Assembly (NCBI RefSeq): GCF_013031405.1
Contig: NZ_WPZY01000001.1
Coordinates: 434,001-498,000, forward strand
Direction: 5' to 3'
Source of the DNA: Ruegeria sp. HKCCD8929
Lineage (GTDB): Bacteria > Pseudomonadota > Alphaproteobacteria > Rhodobacterales > Rhodobacteraceae
Length of the DNA stretch: 64,000 nt
Part shown: positions 51,809 to 60,611 of the stretch, piece by piece
How the letters are laid out: every line of letters starts with the position of its first letter
Numbering within the stretch: position 1 is the first letter of the stretch
Made by a program: the position numbers and the translations under genes
The notes under the pieces: generated by a model
Seen by the model: the letters and a program-made list of their open reading frames with translations, nothing else
What the model was told of the DNA's origin: nothing
The model's database searches: none

Positions 51809-53081
51809 ACTGTCCCGACGCAGCATAATGATCGGCGGCGCGGCGCTGGCCGGGGCAGGGGTAGTCGCTAGTCGACCTGGTGACAACAGTGGGCCGCGCC
51901 AGCCCTATTTCACGGAGTTGCAATCTGCCCTGCACCGCGCCGGCATCGCCACGCCCACGCTGGTCATAGACAAGGCCCGGTTGGACGCCAATATCGACGC
52001 GCTCATGGCCTCGCTTCCACCCGGCATGGGCTATCGCATTGTCACTAAATCTCTGCCGGCGCAACGGCTGATCCGTCATATCGCCACCCGCACCGGGACC
52101 GACCGGTTGATGACCTTCAACCTGCCGATGCTGATCGGCCAATCCCGGACCGAGCCGCAGGCCGACCAATTGCTGGGCAAACCGCTGCCGGTCGCGGCGG
52201 CGCGGCAGTACCTGAGTGAGGTGCGCAACCCGCAGGCTGTTGCCAATGTGCAATGGCTGATCGACACGCCCGAACGACTGGCGCAATACAGCGCGCTGGC
52301 CGCCGAAACCGACACCACTCTGTGCATTTCGCTGGAGATCGACGTGGGTCTGCACCGGGGCGGCTTCACGGACCGCGACCGGATCATCGCTGCAGTCAGT
52401 GCCATTGACAACGATCCCAATCTCCAGTTCAGCGGGCTGATGGGATATGAGGTGCATGTCTCGGGCCACCCAGACCTGTTCGGCCTGCGAGGCAGGGCGC
52501 TGTGGGACAGTTGGGACAGGTATTTGGCGGCGCAGGATGCGGTCAGAACAGCGTTGGGGGACGGTTCACTACACGGCAAGGTCCTGAACGCGGCAGGCAG
52601 TCCCACGTTCCGCAACTACAGCTCGACCGAAGTGGCCAACGAGGTGGCGGTCGGATCGGCTCTGGTCAAGCCGTCGAAGTTCGACCTCGACCTATTGGAC
52701 CCGTTCTCGCCCGCCGCTTTCATTGCAGCACCGGTACTCAAGACCTATGAACGCACCGAGCTGCCGCTGACCGGGCTTGAGTTCGTGGGCAAGGCACAGC
52801 AGGTCTGGAACCCGAACTCCCGAAAGACCGCCTTCATCTATGGAGGCTACTGGAAGGCAGATCCGGTCGATCCGCCGGGATTGGAGTATAACGGCATCTG
52901 GGGCCATTCTTCGAACCAGGAGATGCTCAATGGGGGTGCGCATCTGGACCTCAGGCCGGACGATTTCGTCTTTCTGCGGCCGCAGCAGAGCGAGGCGGTT
53001 TTCCTGCAATTCGGCGACATTGCCGTCTATGAGAATGGCGAAATCTCCGAATTTTGGCCTGTTTATGAGGCATCGGCCTGA
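51801..53081 (+). CDS. Exported PLP-dependent alanine-racemase/D-threonine-aldolase-fold protein with Tat-type signal
   Basis: 426 residues from the ATG at 51801, overlapping the lactone oxidase end by eight bases. The N-terminus KLSRRSIMIGGAALAGAGVVAS is a twin-arginine signal. Then comes the fold III PLP pattern: IATPTLVIDKARLDANIDAL, GYRIVTKSLPAQRLIRHI (likely PLP lysine), SLEIDVGLHRGGF and LSGLMGYEVHVSG-like text (FSGLMGYEVHVSG). The C-terminal beta domain with VGKAQQVWNPNSRKTAFIYGGYW and LRPDDFVFLRPQQSEAVFLQFGDIAVYENGEI fits D-threonine-aldolase-like proteins. Export of such an enzyme is uncommon. The substrate is unknown. Confidence 0.82.
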   Translation: MPKLSRRSIMIGGAALAGAGVVASRPGDNSGPRQPYFTELQSALHRAGIATPTLVIDKARLDANIDALMASLPPGMGYRIVTKSLPAQRLIRHIATRTGTDRLMTFNLPMLIGQSRTEPQADQLLGKPLPVAAARQYLSEVRNPQAVANVQWLIDTPERLAQYSALAAETDTTLCISLEIDVGLHRGGFTDRDRIIAAVSAIDNDPNLQFSGLMGYEVHVSGHPDLFGLRGRALWDSWDRYLAAQDAVRTALGDGSLHGKVLNAAGSPTFRNYSSTEVANEVAVGSALVKPSKFDLDLLDPFSPAAFIAAPVLKTYERTELPLTGLEFVGKAQQVWNPNSRKTAFIYGGYWKADPVDPPGLEYNGIWGHSSNQEMLNGGAHLDLRPDDFVFLRPQQSEAVFLQFGDIAVYENGEISEFWPVYEASA

Positions 53082-53220
53082 AATCGCCGAACCAACGGTC
53101 GAAAGGGCTTTTGTTCCGCCCCGGTTTGCCGGTATGAGAGCCCAGTCCTAGGTTGCCACCGGGACGTCTCAGTTTTCGAAACATACCGGGCAGACAGCCC
53201 ATTGATCCGAGGTCGCCGCC

Positions 53221-54177
53221 ATGACCAAACCCGCCCCCACCGTGCAGGGCCTGGGCTTTGCCTTTCTGGGCTTTGCCGTCTTTGCCACCCATGACGTCCT
53301 GATCAAGACGCTGGGCAACAGTTATTCGATCTTCCAGATCATCTTCTTCGCCACGCTGTTTTCCTTTGTCCCGATGACGGTGACGATGTTGGCGGACCGT
53401 AAGGTGGACAATTTCCTACCACATCACCCTTGGCTGGTGTTGCTGCGGGCCTGTTTGATGATCGCAGGCATGTCCTGCGCGTTCTATGCCTTTGTGACAC
53501 TACCACTGGCACAGGTCTACTCGCTTCTGTTCTCGTTTCCGCTGATCGTCACCGTGCTATCGGTGCCGCTGCTAGGCGAGGTGGTACGGGGGCAACGCTG
53601 GGCTGCGGTGGGCGTCGGTCTGATCGGCGTTCTGGTGGTCCTGCGTCCCGGGGCGACCGATCTCACTTTGGGCCACCTGGCTGCGCTGACGGCGGCGTCC
53701 TGTAGCGCGCTGGCCACGATCCTCGTGCGCAAGATCGGGAGTAAGGAACGCTCGGCGGTGCTGATCCTTTACCCAATGCTGCTTGCGGTTTTGGTGATGG
53801 GCATGCTGCAACCAGCGGTCTATCAACCGACCGAGCTGCTGCATCTGGGCATGATGGCGATGGTCGGGCTGCTGTCCGTCGGCGCCCAGCATCTGGTCAT
53901 TCTCGCCTACCGCGCCGCACCGGCTGCGGTGATCGCACCGAGCCAATACAGCCAGATCATCTGGGCCACGGTCTTCGGCGCTCTCTTTTTCAACGAGCGT
54001 CCGGACATGTACGTAGCAATTGGCGCGGGTATCATCATTGCCTCGGGTATCTTCGTAGTCTGGCGTGAGAGCCGCGAGGATGTGTCGCCGCGCACGCCGG
54101 TTCTGAAAGCACCCAACCCGCGGATGGATGCGGGGCCCTCACCCCGGCCAAAACAGCTTGGCCTGCCCGAGGAATAG
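53221..54177 (+). CDS. EamA/DMT family transporter
   Basis: A 318-residue membrane protein with ten hydrophobic segments in two EamA repeats. AFLGFAVFATHDVLIKTLGNSYSIFQIIFFATLFSFVPM opens the first, and HLAALTAASCSALATILVRKIGSKERSAVLILYPML opens the second. The loop LLRACLMIAGMSCAFYAFVTLPLAQVYSLLFSFPLIVTVLSVPLLGE is the family signature. It exports or imports a small metabolite. It is convergent with bhcD and separated from the upstream PLP gene by 139 bases with no visible gene, so it is probably a separate unit. Confidence 0.9.
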   Translation: MTKPAPTVQGLGFAFLGFAVFATHDVLIKTLGNSYSIFQIIFFATLFSFVPMTVTMLADRKVDNFLPHHPWLVLLRACLMIAGMSCAFYAFVTLPLAQVYSLLFSFPLIVTVLSVPLLGEVVRGQRWAAVGVGLIGVLVVLRPGATDLTLGHLAALTAASCSALATILVRKIGSKERSAVLILYPMLLAVLVMGMLQPAVYQPTELLHLGMMAMVGLLSVGAQHLVILAYRAAPAAVIAPSQYSQIIWATVFGALFFNERPDMYVAIGAGIIIASGIFVVWRESREDVSPRTPVLKAPNPRMDAGPSPRPKQLGLPEE

Positions 54178-54207
54178 GTCCGCACCCGCCACGGCGAGGG
54201 AAACCGG

Positions 54208-55203
54208 TCAGAGGGCAGCGTGGCCCGCCAGCCCCTGTTCCTGCGCGAGCCGGGCGGCGACAGAGGCTACGGCCAGATCCTGAAGGCCCACGCCGGTGCC
54301 GTCGAACAGGGTGATTTGATCAGGGTTCGTTCGCCCGGCATGATCGCCGTTGATCACCGCGCCGATCGGGGTGATGTCGTCCTGCGAGATCATGCCCCGC
54401 GCCACCGCGTGCTGCGCCTCGCCGATCGAGACCGATTGCGCGACCTCGTCGGTGAACACGGCGGCCTTTGCCAGTAGCGCCGGATCGACCTCCTGCTTGC
54501 CCTTGGTGTCGGTGCCCATGCAGGCGACATGGGTGCCGGGCTTGATCCAGTCGGTCATCACGAGTGGCTCGAAAGCCGAGGTGATGGTGATGATCACATC
54601 CGCTTGCGCGCCCAGTTCCTCGGGGATCACCGCCCCGAAGGCCAGTCCCAGCTCTTCGGCTACTGCCGCCAGACGCGGCAGCATCTCGGGATGCGGGTTC
54701 CAGGCGACGACCTTGTCGAAATCGCGCTGTTCAACCGCCGCGCGGAGTTGAAAGGCGGATTGGTGCCCGGCGCCAACCATGCCCAACACCTTCGCGTCCC
54801 GCCGCGCCAGATGCGCGATGGAGACCGAGGAACTGGCTGCAGTCCGCACCGCTGTCAGATAGTTGCCGCCGACCAGAGCCGATAGCCTGCCAGTGTCAGG
54901 ATCGAACAGGCAAACGGTGGACTGGTGGTTGGTCAGGCCTTTCTCCATGTTTCCAGGCCAGTAGCCGCCGGACTTAAGGCCCAGCACCTGCCCGGCCCGG
55001 TCGAACCCGGATTTAAAGCCGTAGAGCGCATCCGCATAGCCAATCGCCTCGCGGATCACCGGGAAATTATAGGCATCCCCCCGCGCCATGGCACCGAACA
55101 CCGCCTCGACGGCGTCGAACGCGTCTTTGCGCCCGACGACCTGTTGGCAAATATCTTCGCCCACGATCAGCACATCGCCTGTCTGCATGACACCATCCAT
55201 CAT
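54208..55203 (-). CDS. bhcD: Iminosuccinate reductase, beta-hydroxyaspartate cycle
   Basis: About 331 residues from the ATG at 55203, which overlaps the bhcC stop (TGATG); ATGs at 55200 and 55188 are alternatives. It belongs to the ornithine cyclodeaminase/mu-crystallin family: GGNYLTAVRTAASSSVSIAHLARRDAKVLGMVGAGHQSAFQLRA (NAD site) and GTHVACMGTDTKGKQEVDPALL are diagnostic. In the BHA cycle, BhcD reduces iminosuccinate to L-aspartate with NADH, regenerating the amino donor for BhcA. It is the last gene of bhcABCD. EutC of ectoine use is a homologue, but the neighbours settle the role. Confidence 0.9.
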   Translation of the reverse strand: MMDGVMQTGDVLIVGEDICQQVVGRKDAFDAVEAVFGAMARGDAYNFPVIREAIGYADALYGFKSGFDRAGQVLGLKSGGYWPGNMEKGLTNHQSTVCLFDPDTGRLSALVGGNYLTAVRTAASSSVSIAHLARRDAKVLGMVGAGHQSAFQLRAAVEQRDFDKVVAWNPHPEMLPRLAAVAEELGLAFGAVIPEELGAQADVIITITSAFEPLVMTDWIKPGTHVACMGTDTKGKQEVDPALLAKAAVFTDEVAQSVSIGEAQHAVARGMISQDDITPIGAVINGDHAGRTNPDQITLFDGTGVGLQDLAVASVAARLAQEQGLAGHAAL

Positions 55204-56366
55204 CAATAAGCCTTGCCGCGTGCCGAGACCGGCCATAGCGCCTCAACCTTGCCGTTCCGCACGCCGACGTACCAGTCGTGCACGTTGCAGGTCGGGTCGC
55301 AGTGCCCCGGCACCAACCGCAGCTTGTCGTTGACCTTGAGAACGCCCTGCGGATCGCCGATCACGCCATGCTCATCCGAACACTTGAGATACTGCACGTC
55401 ATCGCGGCCAAATACGGTCGGCAGGCCGCTGTCCACCGATTGTGCCTTGAGCCCCGCATCGCAGATCGCCTTGTCCACCTTGGTGTGGCTCATGACGCTG
55501 GTCAGGATGAACAGCGCGTTTTCCCACTCCCCCTGGTCGATCCTCTTGCCGTCCCTGTCGAGGATGCGCCCGTAATCGGCGTCCATGAAGGCGTAAGAGC
55601 CGCACTGAAGCTCGTTGTAAACGCCCGAGTCGCTTTCGAAATAGTACGAGCCCGTGCCGCCACCCGAAACCAGTTCAGGCTCCAGTCTTTCGGCCTTCAA
55701 CGCCTCAACCGCGTCTGCCACCATGGCAATCGCAACATCCAGTTTGGCCTTGCGGTCTTCGTAAGCGTCCATGTGCTGCATCGCACCCTGATATGCCTGA
55801 ATGCCGGTGAATTTCAGACCCGGTGCCGCATCGATCGCCCTGGCGATTTGCACGACGTCATTGGTGCTGTTCACGCCACAGCGCCCCGCTCCGCAGTCGA
55901 TCTCCACAAAGCATTCCAGCTCGGTGCCATGCTTTTGGGTCGCTGCCGACAGGTCTGCCACGTTGTCGATGTCATCAACGCAGACGATGATCTTGGCGCC
56001 GGTCTTGGGCAGCCGGGCCAGCCGATCGATCTTGAGCGGATCACGCACCTGGTTCGAAACCAGAACGTCCTTGATCCCGCCTCGGGCAAACACCTCCGCC
56101 TCGGAGACCTTCTGGCAGCACACACCAACCGCGCCGCCCAGCTTTTCCTGCAGCTTGGCCACATCGACCGACTTGTGCATCTTGCCGTGCACCCGGTGGC
56201 GCATCCCATGCGCCTTGGCATATTCGCCCATCTTGCGGATGTTGCGCTCCAGCGCGTCCAGATCGAGGATCAGACAGGGGGTCTGAATCGCGCTCTCATC
56301 CATTCCGATGGCTGCGGGGACGTCAAAACCCACTTCCAACTCGTCCAATTTCACTTGCGCATTCAT
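55203..56366 (-). CDS. bhcC: beta-Hydroxyaspartate aldolase
   Basis: 387 residues from the ATG at 56366 (MNAQVKLDELEVGFDVPA), which has GAGGAG at a proper distance. IQTPCLILDLDALERNIRKM and the PLP lysine in HRVHGKMHKSVDVAKLQ mark the D-threonine-aldolase fold. FVEIDCGAGRCGV, VSGGGTGSYYFESDSGVYNELQCGSYAFMDADYGRI and LRLVPGHCDPTCNVHDWYVGVRNGKVE match BhcC of Paracoccus closely. It condenses glycine and glyoxylate to (2R,3S)-beta-hydroxyaspartate. It lies 12 bases after bhcB. Confidence 0.93.
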   Translation of the reverse strand: MNAQVKLDELEVGFDVPAAIGMDESAIQTPCLILDLDALERNIRKMGEYAKAHGMRHRVHGKMHKSVDVAKLQEKLGGAVGVCCQKVSEAEVFARGGIKDVLVSNQVRDPLKIDRLARLPKTGAKIIVCVDDIDNVADLSAATQKHGTELECFVEIDCGAGRCGVNSTNDVVQIARAIDAAPGLKFTGIQAYQGAMQHMDAYEDRKAKLDVAIAMVADAVEALKAERLEPELVSGGGTGSYYFESDSGVYNELQCGSYAFMDADYGRILDRDGKRIDQGEWENALFILTSVMSHTKVDKAICDAGLKAQSVDSGLPTVFGRDDVQYLKCSDEHGVIGDPQGVLKVNDKLRLVPGHCDPTCNVHDWYVGVRNGKVEALWPVSARGKAY

Positions 56367-56378
56367 GGCCATATCTCC

Positions 56379-57353
56379 TCACCCCTCATTCCAGGGCAGC
56401 TTGCCCAGATCCACATTGCCCCCCGTGACGATCACACCCACACGCTTGCCCCGATAGACCTCGGGGTTGCGCAGGATCACTGCCAGCGGCACGGCGCTGG
56501 AGGGCTCCATCACGATCTTCATCCGCTGCCAGATCAGCCGCATCGCATCGACGATCTCCTGCTCGGACGCCGTCTGCACGTCACGCACATGGTTCGAGAC
56601 AAAGTGCCAGGTATTCTCTTTCAGCGGCACTTTCAGCCCATCGGCCACGGTCACCGGCGCATCATCGGCGATGATATGCCCCGCCCGAAACGACCTCGCC
56701 GCATCATCAGCCTGCTCTGGCTCGGCGGCGTAGATCTCGATCTCGGGCACGAGGTTCGACAGCGTCAGGCAGGTGCCCGACACCATACCACCACCGCCGA
56801 TTGGCGCGACCACGGCGTTCAGGCCGGGGGCTTGTTCCAGCAGTTCCAGCGAACAGGTGCCCTGTCCGCAGATCACACGCGGATCGTTATAGGGGTGCAC
56901 AAACTCAGCCCCGGTCTGCGCCTGCACTTCGGCAAACACTGCCTCGCGGCTGCTGGTCGAAGGCTCGCATTCGGTGATGAGCCCGCCATAGCCGCGCACG
57001 GCGGCCTTCTTGGCCTCGGGCGCGGTGCGGGGCATGACGACGTGGCAAGGGATGTTCCGGCGTCCGGCGGCATAGCTGAGGCTAAGTGCGTGGTTGCCCG
57101 AGGAATGGGTCGCCACGCCGCGCACCGCTACCTCGTCATTCAACCCGAACACCGCATTGGATGCGCCGCGCACCTTGAAGGCGCCCGCCTTCTGGAAGTT
57201 CTCGCATTTGAAGAACAATTCAGCGCCGGTCAATTCGTTGAGATAGGTCGAGGTCAGGACCGGCGTCCGGTGGATATAGGGTTCGATCCGCGCATGGGCC
57301 GCGCGGACATCGTCGATGGTCAGGCTTGCAGCCGCTGTCAGGGCGTCCAACAC
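56379..57353 (-). CDS. bhcB: beta-Hydroxyaspartate dehydratase
   Basis: 324 residues from GTG 57353, which has AGGAGG six bases upstream; the ORF reaching 57485 would overlap bhcA. It is a PLP fold II enzyme: IEPYIHRTPVLTSTYLNELTGAELFFKCENFQKAGAFKVRGASNAV contains the PLP lysine, and VVAPIGGGGMVSGTCL the phosphate-binding loop. It removes water from beta-hydroxyaspartate to give iminosuccinate. Homologous to serine/threonine dehydratases and EutB. Position between bhcA and bhcC makes the BHA assignment strong. Confidence 0.92.
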   Translation of the reverse strand: MLDALTAAASLTIDDVRAAHARIEPYIHRTPVLTSTYLNELTGAELFFKCENFQKAGAFKVRGASNAVFGLNDEVAVRGVATHSSGNHALSLSYAAGRRNIPCHVVMPRTAPEAKKAAVRGYGGLITECEPSTSSREAVFAEVQAQTGAEFVHPYNDPRVICGQGTCSLELLEQAPGLNAVVAPIGGGGMVSGTCLTLSNLVPEIEIYAAEPEQADDAARSFRAGHIIADDAPVTVADGLKVPLKENTWHFVSNHVRDVQTASEQEIVDAMRLIWQRMKIVMEPSSAVPLAVILRNPEVYRGKRVGVIVTGGNVDLGKLPWNEG

Positions 57354-57363
57354 ATCTGCCTCC

Positions 57364-58554
57364 TTACGCTGCGGATTTGACGGAGTTGCCGTGGGCGCGG
57401 CGGAAGTATTCCTGTGCCGCCGCCACGCCGCTGCCCAGTTCAATCGGATAATCCAGATCGACCATCGCCATCTCGATAGTAGCAAGGCCGCTCAGCACCA
57501 TTACATCCGTCAGGCTGCCCAGATGACCGATGCGGAAGGCGCGGCCGTTCATCTCGCCCAGCCCGATGCCAAAGCTCACGCCATAGGCGTTGAAGGCATG
57601 ATCGGTGAGCGCATTGCTGTCAAACCCCTCGGGCACATACATCGCACTAACCGTGTCCGAATAGAGATCCGGCGATTGCGCCACGAGCGGCAGACTCCAC
57701 GCGCTTGCCGCGCGGCGCACGCCTTCGGCCAACCGGAAATGGCGGGCATAGACATTCACCAGCCCCTCTTCGAACAACATCTTCAAGCTTTCACGCATCC
57801 CGTAGATCAGTTGCAGCGGCGGGGTGTAGGGAAAGCCGCCGGAAGCATTGGCGCCAGTCATGTCACGGAAATCGAAGAAGGTGCGCGGCAGCTTGGCGCC
57901 CTCCATTGCCGCCAGCGCCTTAGGGCTGACGCCCAGAATGGCCATTCCGGTGGCCAGCATGAAACCCTTCTGCGAGCCAGAGACGACAATATCGACGCCC
58001 CAGTCATCCATGCGGAACTCCATCGACGCCAGCGAGCTGACGGCATCGACGAACAGCATCGCCGGGTGGCTGGCGGCATCCATGGCCGCGCGCACGGCGG
58101 CGATATCGCTGCGCACGCCGGTGGCGGTTTCGTTATGGGTGACCAGCACGGCCTTGATCTTGTGGTCCGTGTCGGCGCTCAGCGCGGCCTCGAACCGGTC
58201 CGCAGGCGCGCCCGCGCCCCAAGGAGTTTCGATGATCTGCACGTCCAGCCCGTGCCGCTGACACAAGTCGATCCAACGATGCGAGAACATGCCGTAGCGC
58301 GCCACCAGTACGGTGTCGCCGGGGCTGAGCGTATTGCTGACCGCCGCCTCCCATCCACCGGTGCCGCTGGCAGGGAAGGTGATTACCGTGCCATCGCGTG
58401 TGTTCATCACGGTCTTGGTGTCTTCCAGCACCGGTGCAAAGGTTTCGACAAAATCCGGCGCCCGGTGGTCGCGGGTCTGCACCTGCATCGCCAGACGCAG
58501 CCGATCCGGGATGTTGGTCGGGCCGGGAATGAAGACCGGGTTCTGATCTGACAT
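57364..58554 (-). CDS. bhcA: Aspartate-glyoxylate aminotransferase
   Basis: A 396-residue fold I aminotransferase of the serine-glyoxylate/alanine-glyoxylate type. It starts MSDQNPVFIPGPTNIPDRLRLAMQ and includes TFPASGTGGWEAAVSNTLSPGD, LFVDAVSSLASMEFRMDDWGVDIVVSGSQKGFMLATGMA (PLP lysine in GSQKGFM). In the BHA cycle it transfers the amino group of L-aspartate to glyoxylate, giving glycine and oxaloacetate. It is the first gene of bhcABCD, divergent from bhcR across 216 bases. Confidence 0.93.
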   Translation of the reverse strand: MSDQNPVFIPGPTNIPDRLRLAMQVQTRDHRAPDFVETFAPVLEDTKTVMNTRDGTVITFPASGTGGWEAAVSNTLSPGDTVLVARYGMFSHRWIDLCQRHGLDVQIIETPWGAGAPADRFEAALSADTDHKIKAVLVTHNETATGVRSDIAAVRAAMDAASHPAMLFVDAVSSLASMEFRMDDWGVDIVVSGSQKGFMLATGMAILGVSPKALAAMEGAKLPRTFFDFRDMTGANASGGFPYTPPLQLIYGMRESLKMLFEEGLVNVYARHFRLAEGVRRAASAWSLPLVAQSPDLYSDTVSAMYVPEGFDSNALTDHAFNAYGVSFGIGLGEMNGRAFRIGHLGSLTDVMVLSGLATIEMAMVDLDYPIELGSGVAAAQEYFRRAHGNSVKSAA

Positions 58555-58616
58555 GACGGCATCCTCTGTTGCTTGGTCTCAGGATGCGTCTTTGTTGCCC
58601 CGCTTGCAATTTTTCT

Positions 58617-58633
58617 GAAAAATATTTCCAAAA
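58617..58633 (+). promoter_or_regulatory. Candidate BhcR site, bhcA-proximal copy
   Basis: GAAAAATATTTCCAAAA lies 63 bases upstream of the bhcA start. A copy matching at 16 of 17 positions occurs on the opposite strand at 58702-58718. The repeat is in the divergent bhcA/bhcR gap, where the glyoxylate-responsive regulator BhcR is known to bind in related bacteria. Confidence 0.6.
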
Positions 58634-58701
58634 GCAAAGTGAAAAATGCAAGCAGTTGAAATAATTCCTGTTTTTTATTTTCAGTTTCTACGCTGGTGCG
58701 G

Positions 58702-58718
58702 TTTTGGAAAAATTTTTC
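58702..58718 (-). promoter_or_regulatory. Candidate BhcR site, bhcR-proximal copy
   Basis: On the minus strand this reads GAAAAATTTTTCCAAAA, one base different from the copy at 58617-58633. The two copies face opposite ways, with 68 bases between them, so each could serve one of the divergent promoters. Confidence 0.6.
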
Positions 58719-58770
58719 TTTGCACTTACGCGTTGGCAAAAGGCATTGTTGAGGTAAGGAGGGCTATCCC

Positions 58771-59607
58771 ATGACGACTCAGAAACGCCAACGCGGACGG
58801 CCCAGATCTCCGTTCAGCGAAGGAAGCGCCGCCACCCTGCAATCGCTCGATCGGGCATTGGGGCTGCTCGTGGCCGTGGCGCGGGCCGGGCGTTCGACCC
58901 TGACCGATCTGTCCCAGGGCCTTGAGATTCCGGCGGCCACGACCCACCGCATCCTGACCACGCTGCAAAAACACGATTTCGTCGCCTTCGACGAGGACAC
59001 TCAGGAATGGCTGGTTGGGATCGAGGCCTATCGCACCGGATCGGCCTATCTGCGCCGGGCAAGCCTGACCGAGATCGGCCAGCCGATCATGCGGGCGCTG
59101 ATGGAGCAGACGGGTGAGACCGCCAATCTTGCGGTGCCTGATGGAGGCGAGGTGGTGTTCATCGGGCAGGTCGAGACTCAGAACCCGATCCGCGCCTTCT
59201 TTTCGCCCGGCACCCGGACCCCGATGCATGCCTCCGGGACCGGCAAGGCCATTCTGGCGGCCCTGTCCGAGGACCGGATTCGCAAACTGCTACAGGGCAA
59301 TGGGCTGACCCCCTTCACGGCAAACACGCTGGCAACCCCGCAGGCGTTATTCGAGGATCTTGCGCGCACCGGTGAACGCGGCTGGTCCTTCGACGCAGAC
59401 GAACGGCATGAAGGCATGTCTTGCATCGGCAGCGCCATATTCGACGAAAACGGACAGCCCTGCGCAGGTATCTCGATTTCGGGTCCGAGCAGCCGTTTCA
59501 CGCCCGAGCAGGTGGCGTTGTTTGGCCCGCTGGTGGCGGACGCGGCGGCTGAAATCACGCGGCTAAGCGGCGGGGCAATTCCGAAACCAACTGGGTGGCA
59601 GGACTAG
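58771..59607 (+). CDS. bhcR: IclR family regulator of the beta-hydroxyaspartate cycle
   Basis: A 278-residue IclR protein with AAGGAGG upstream. The N-terminus RQRGRPRSPFSEG is basic. The HTH is LQSLDRALGLLVAVARAGRSTLTDLSQGLEIPAATTHRILTTLQKHDFV (about 24-72). The effector domain has MHASGTGKAILAALSEDRI and DERHEGMSCIGSAIFDENGQPCAGISISGP. It occupies the place of bhcR, divergent from bhcABCD. In Paracoccus, BhcR binds the bhc promoter region and responds to glyoxylate. It ends seven bases from the convergent ABC ATPase gene. Confidence 0.9.
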   Translation: MTTQKRQRGRPRSPFSEGSAATLQSLDRALGLLVAVARAGRSTLTDLSQGLEIPAATTHRILTTLQKHDFVAFDEDTQEWLVGIEAYRTGSAYLRRASLTEIGQPIMRALMEQTGETANLAVPDGGEVVFIGQVETQNPIRAFFSPGTRTPMHASGTGKAILAALSEDRIRKLLQGNGLTPFTANTLATPQALFEDLARTGERGWSFDADERHEGMSCIGSAIFDENGQPCAGISISGPSSRFTPEQVALFGPLVADAAAEITRLSGGAIPKPTGWQD

Positions 59608-59614
59608 CAATAAA

Positions 59615-60610
<996 letters not shown>

Positions 60611-60611
60611 G

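Noticed and set aside
54208..57353. EutB/EutC of ectoine degradation for the dehydratase and cyclodeaminase-family genes
   Set aside because: They are interleaved with a BhcC-type aldolase and follow a BhcA-type aminotransferase next to an IclR gene, which is the bhc order, not the eut order.
55278..57380. A 700-codon open frame on the plus strand
   Set aside because: It is antisense to bhcC and bhcB, which match known enzymes along their whole length.
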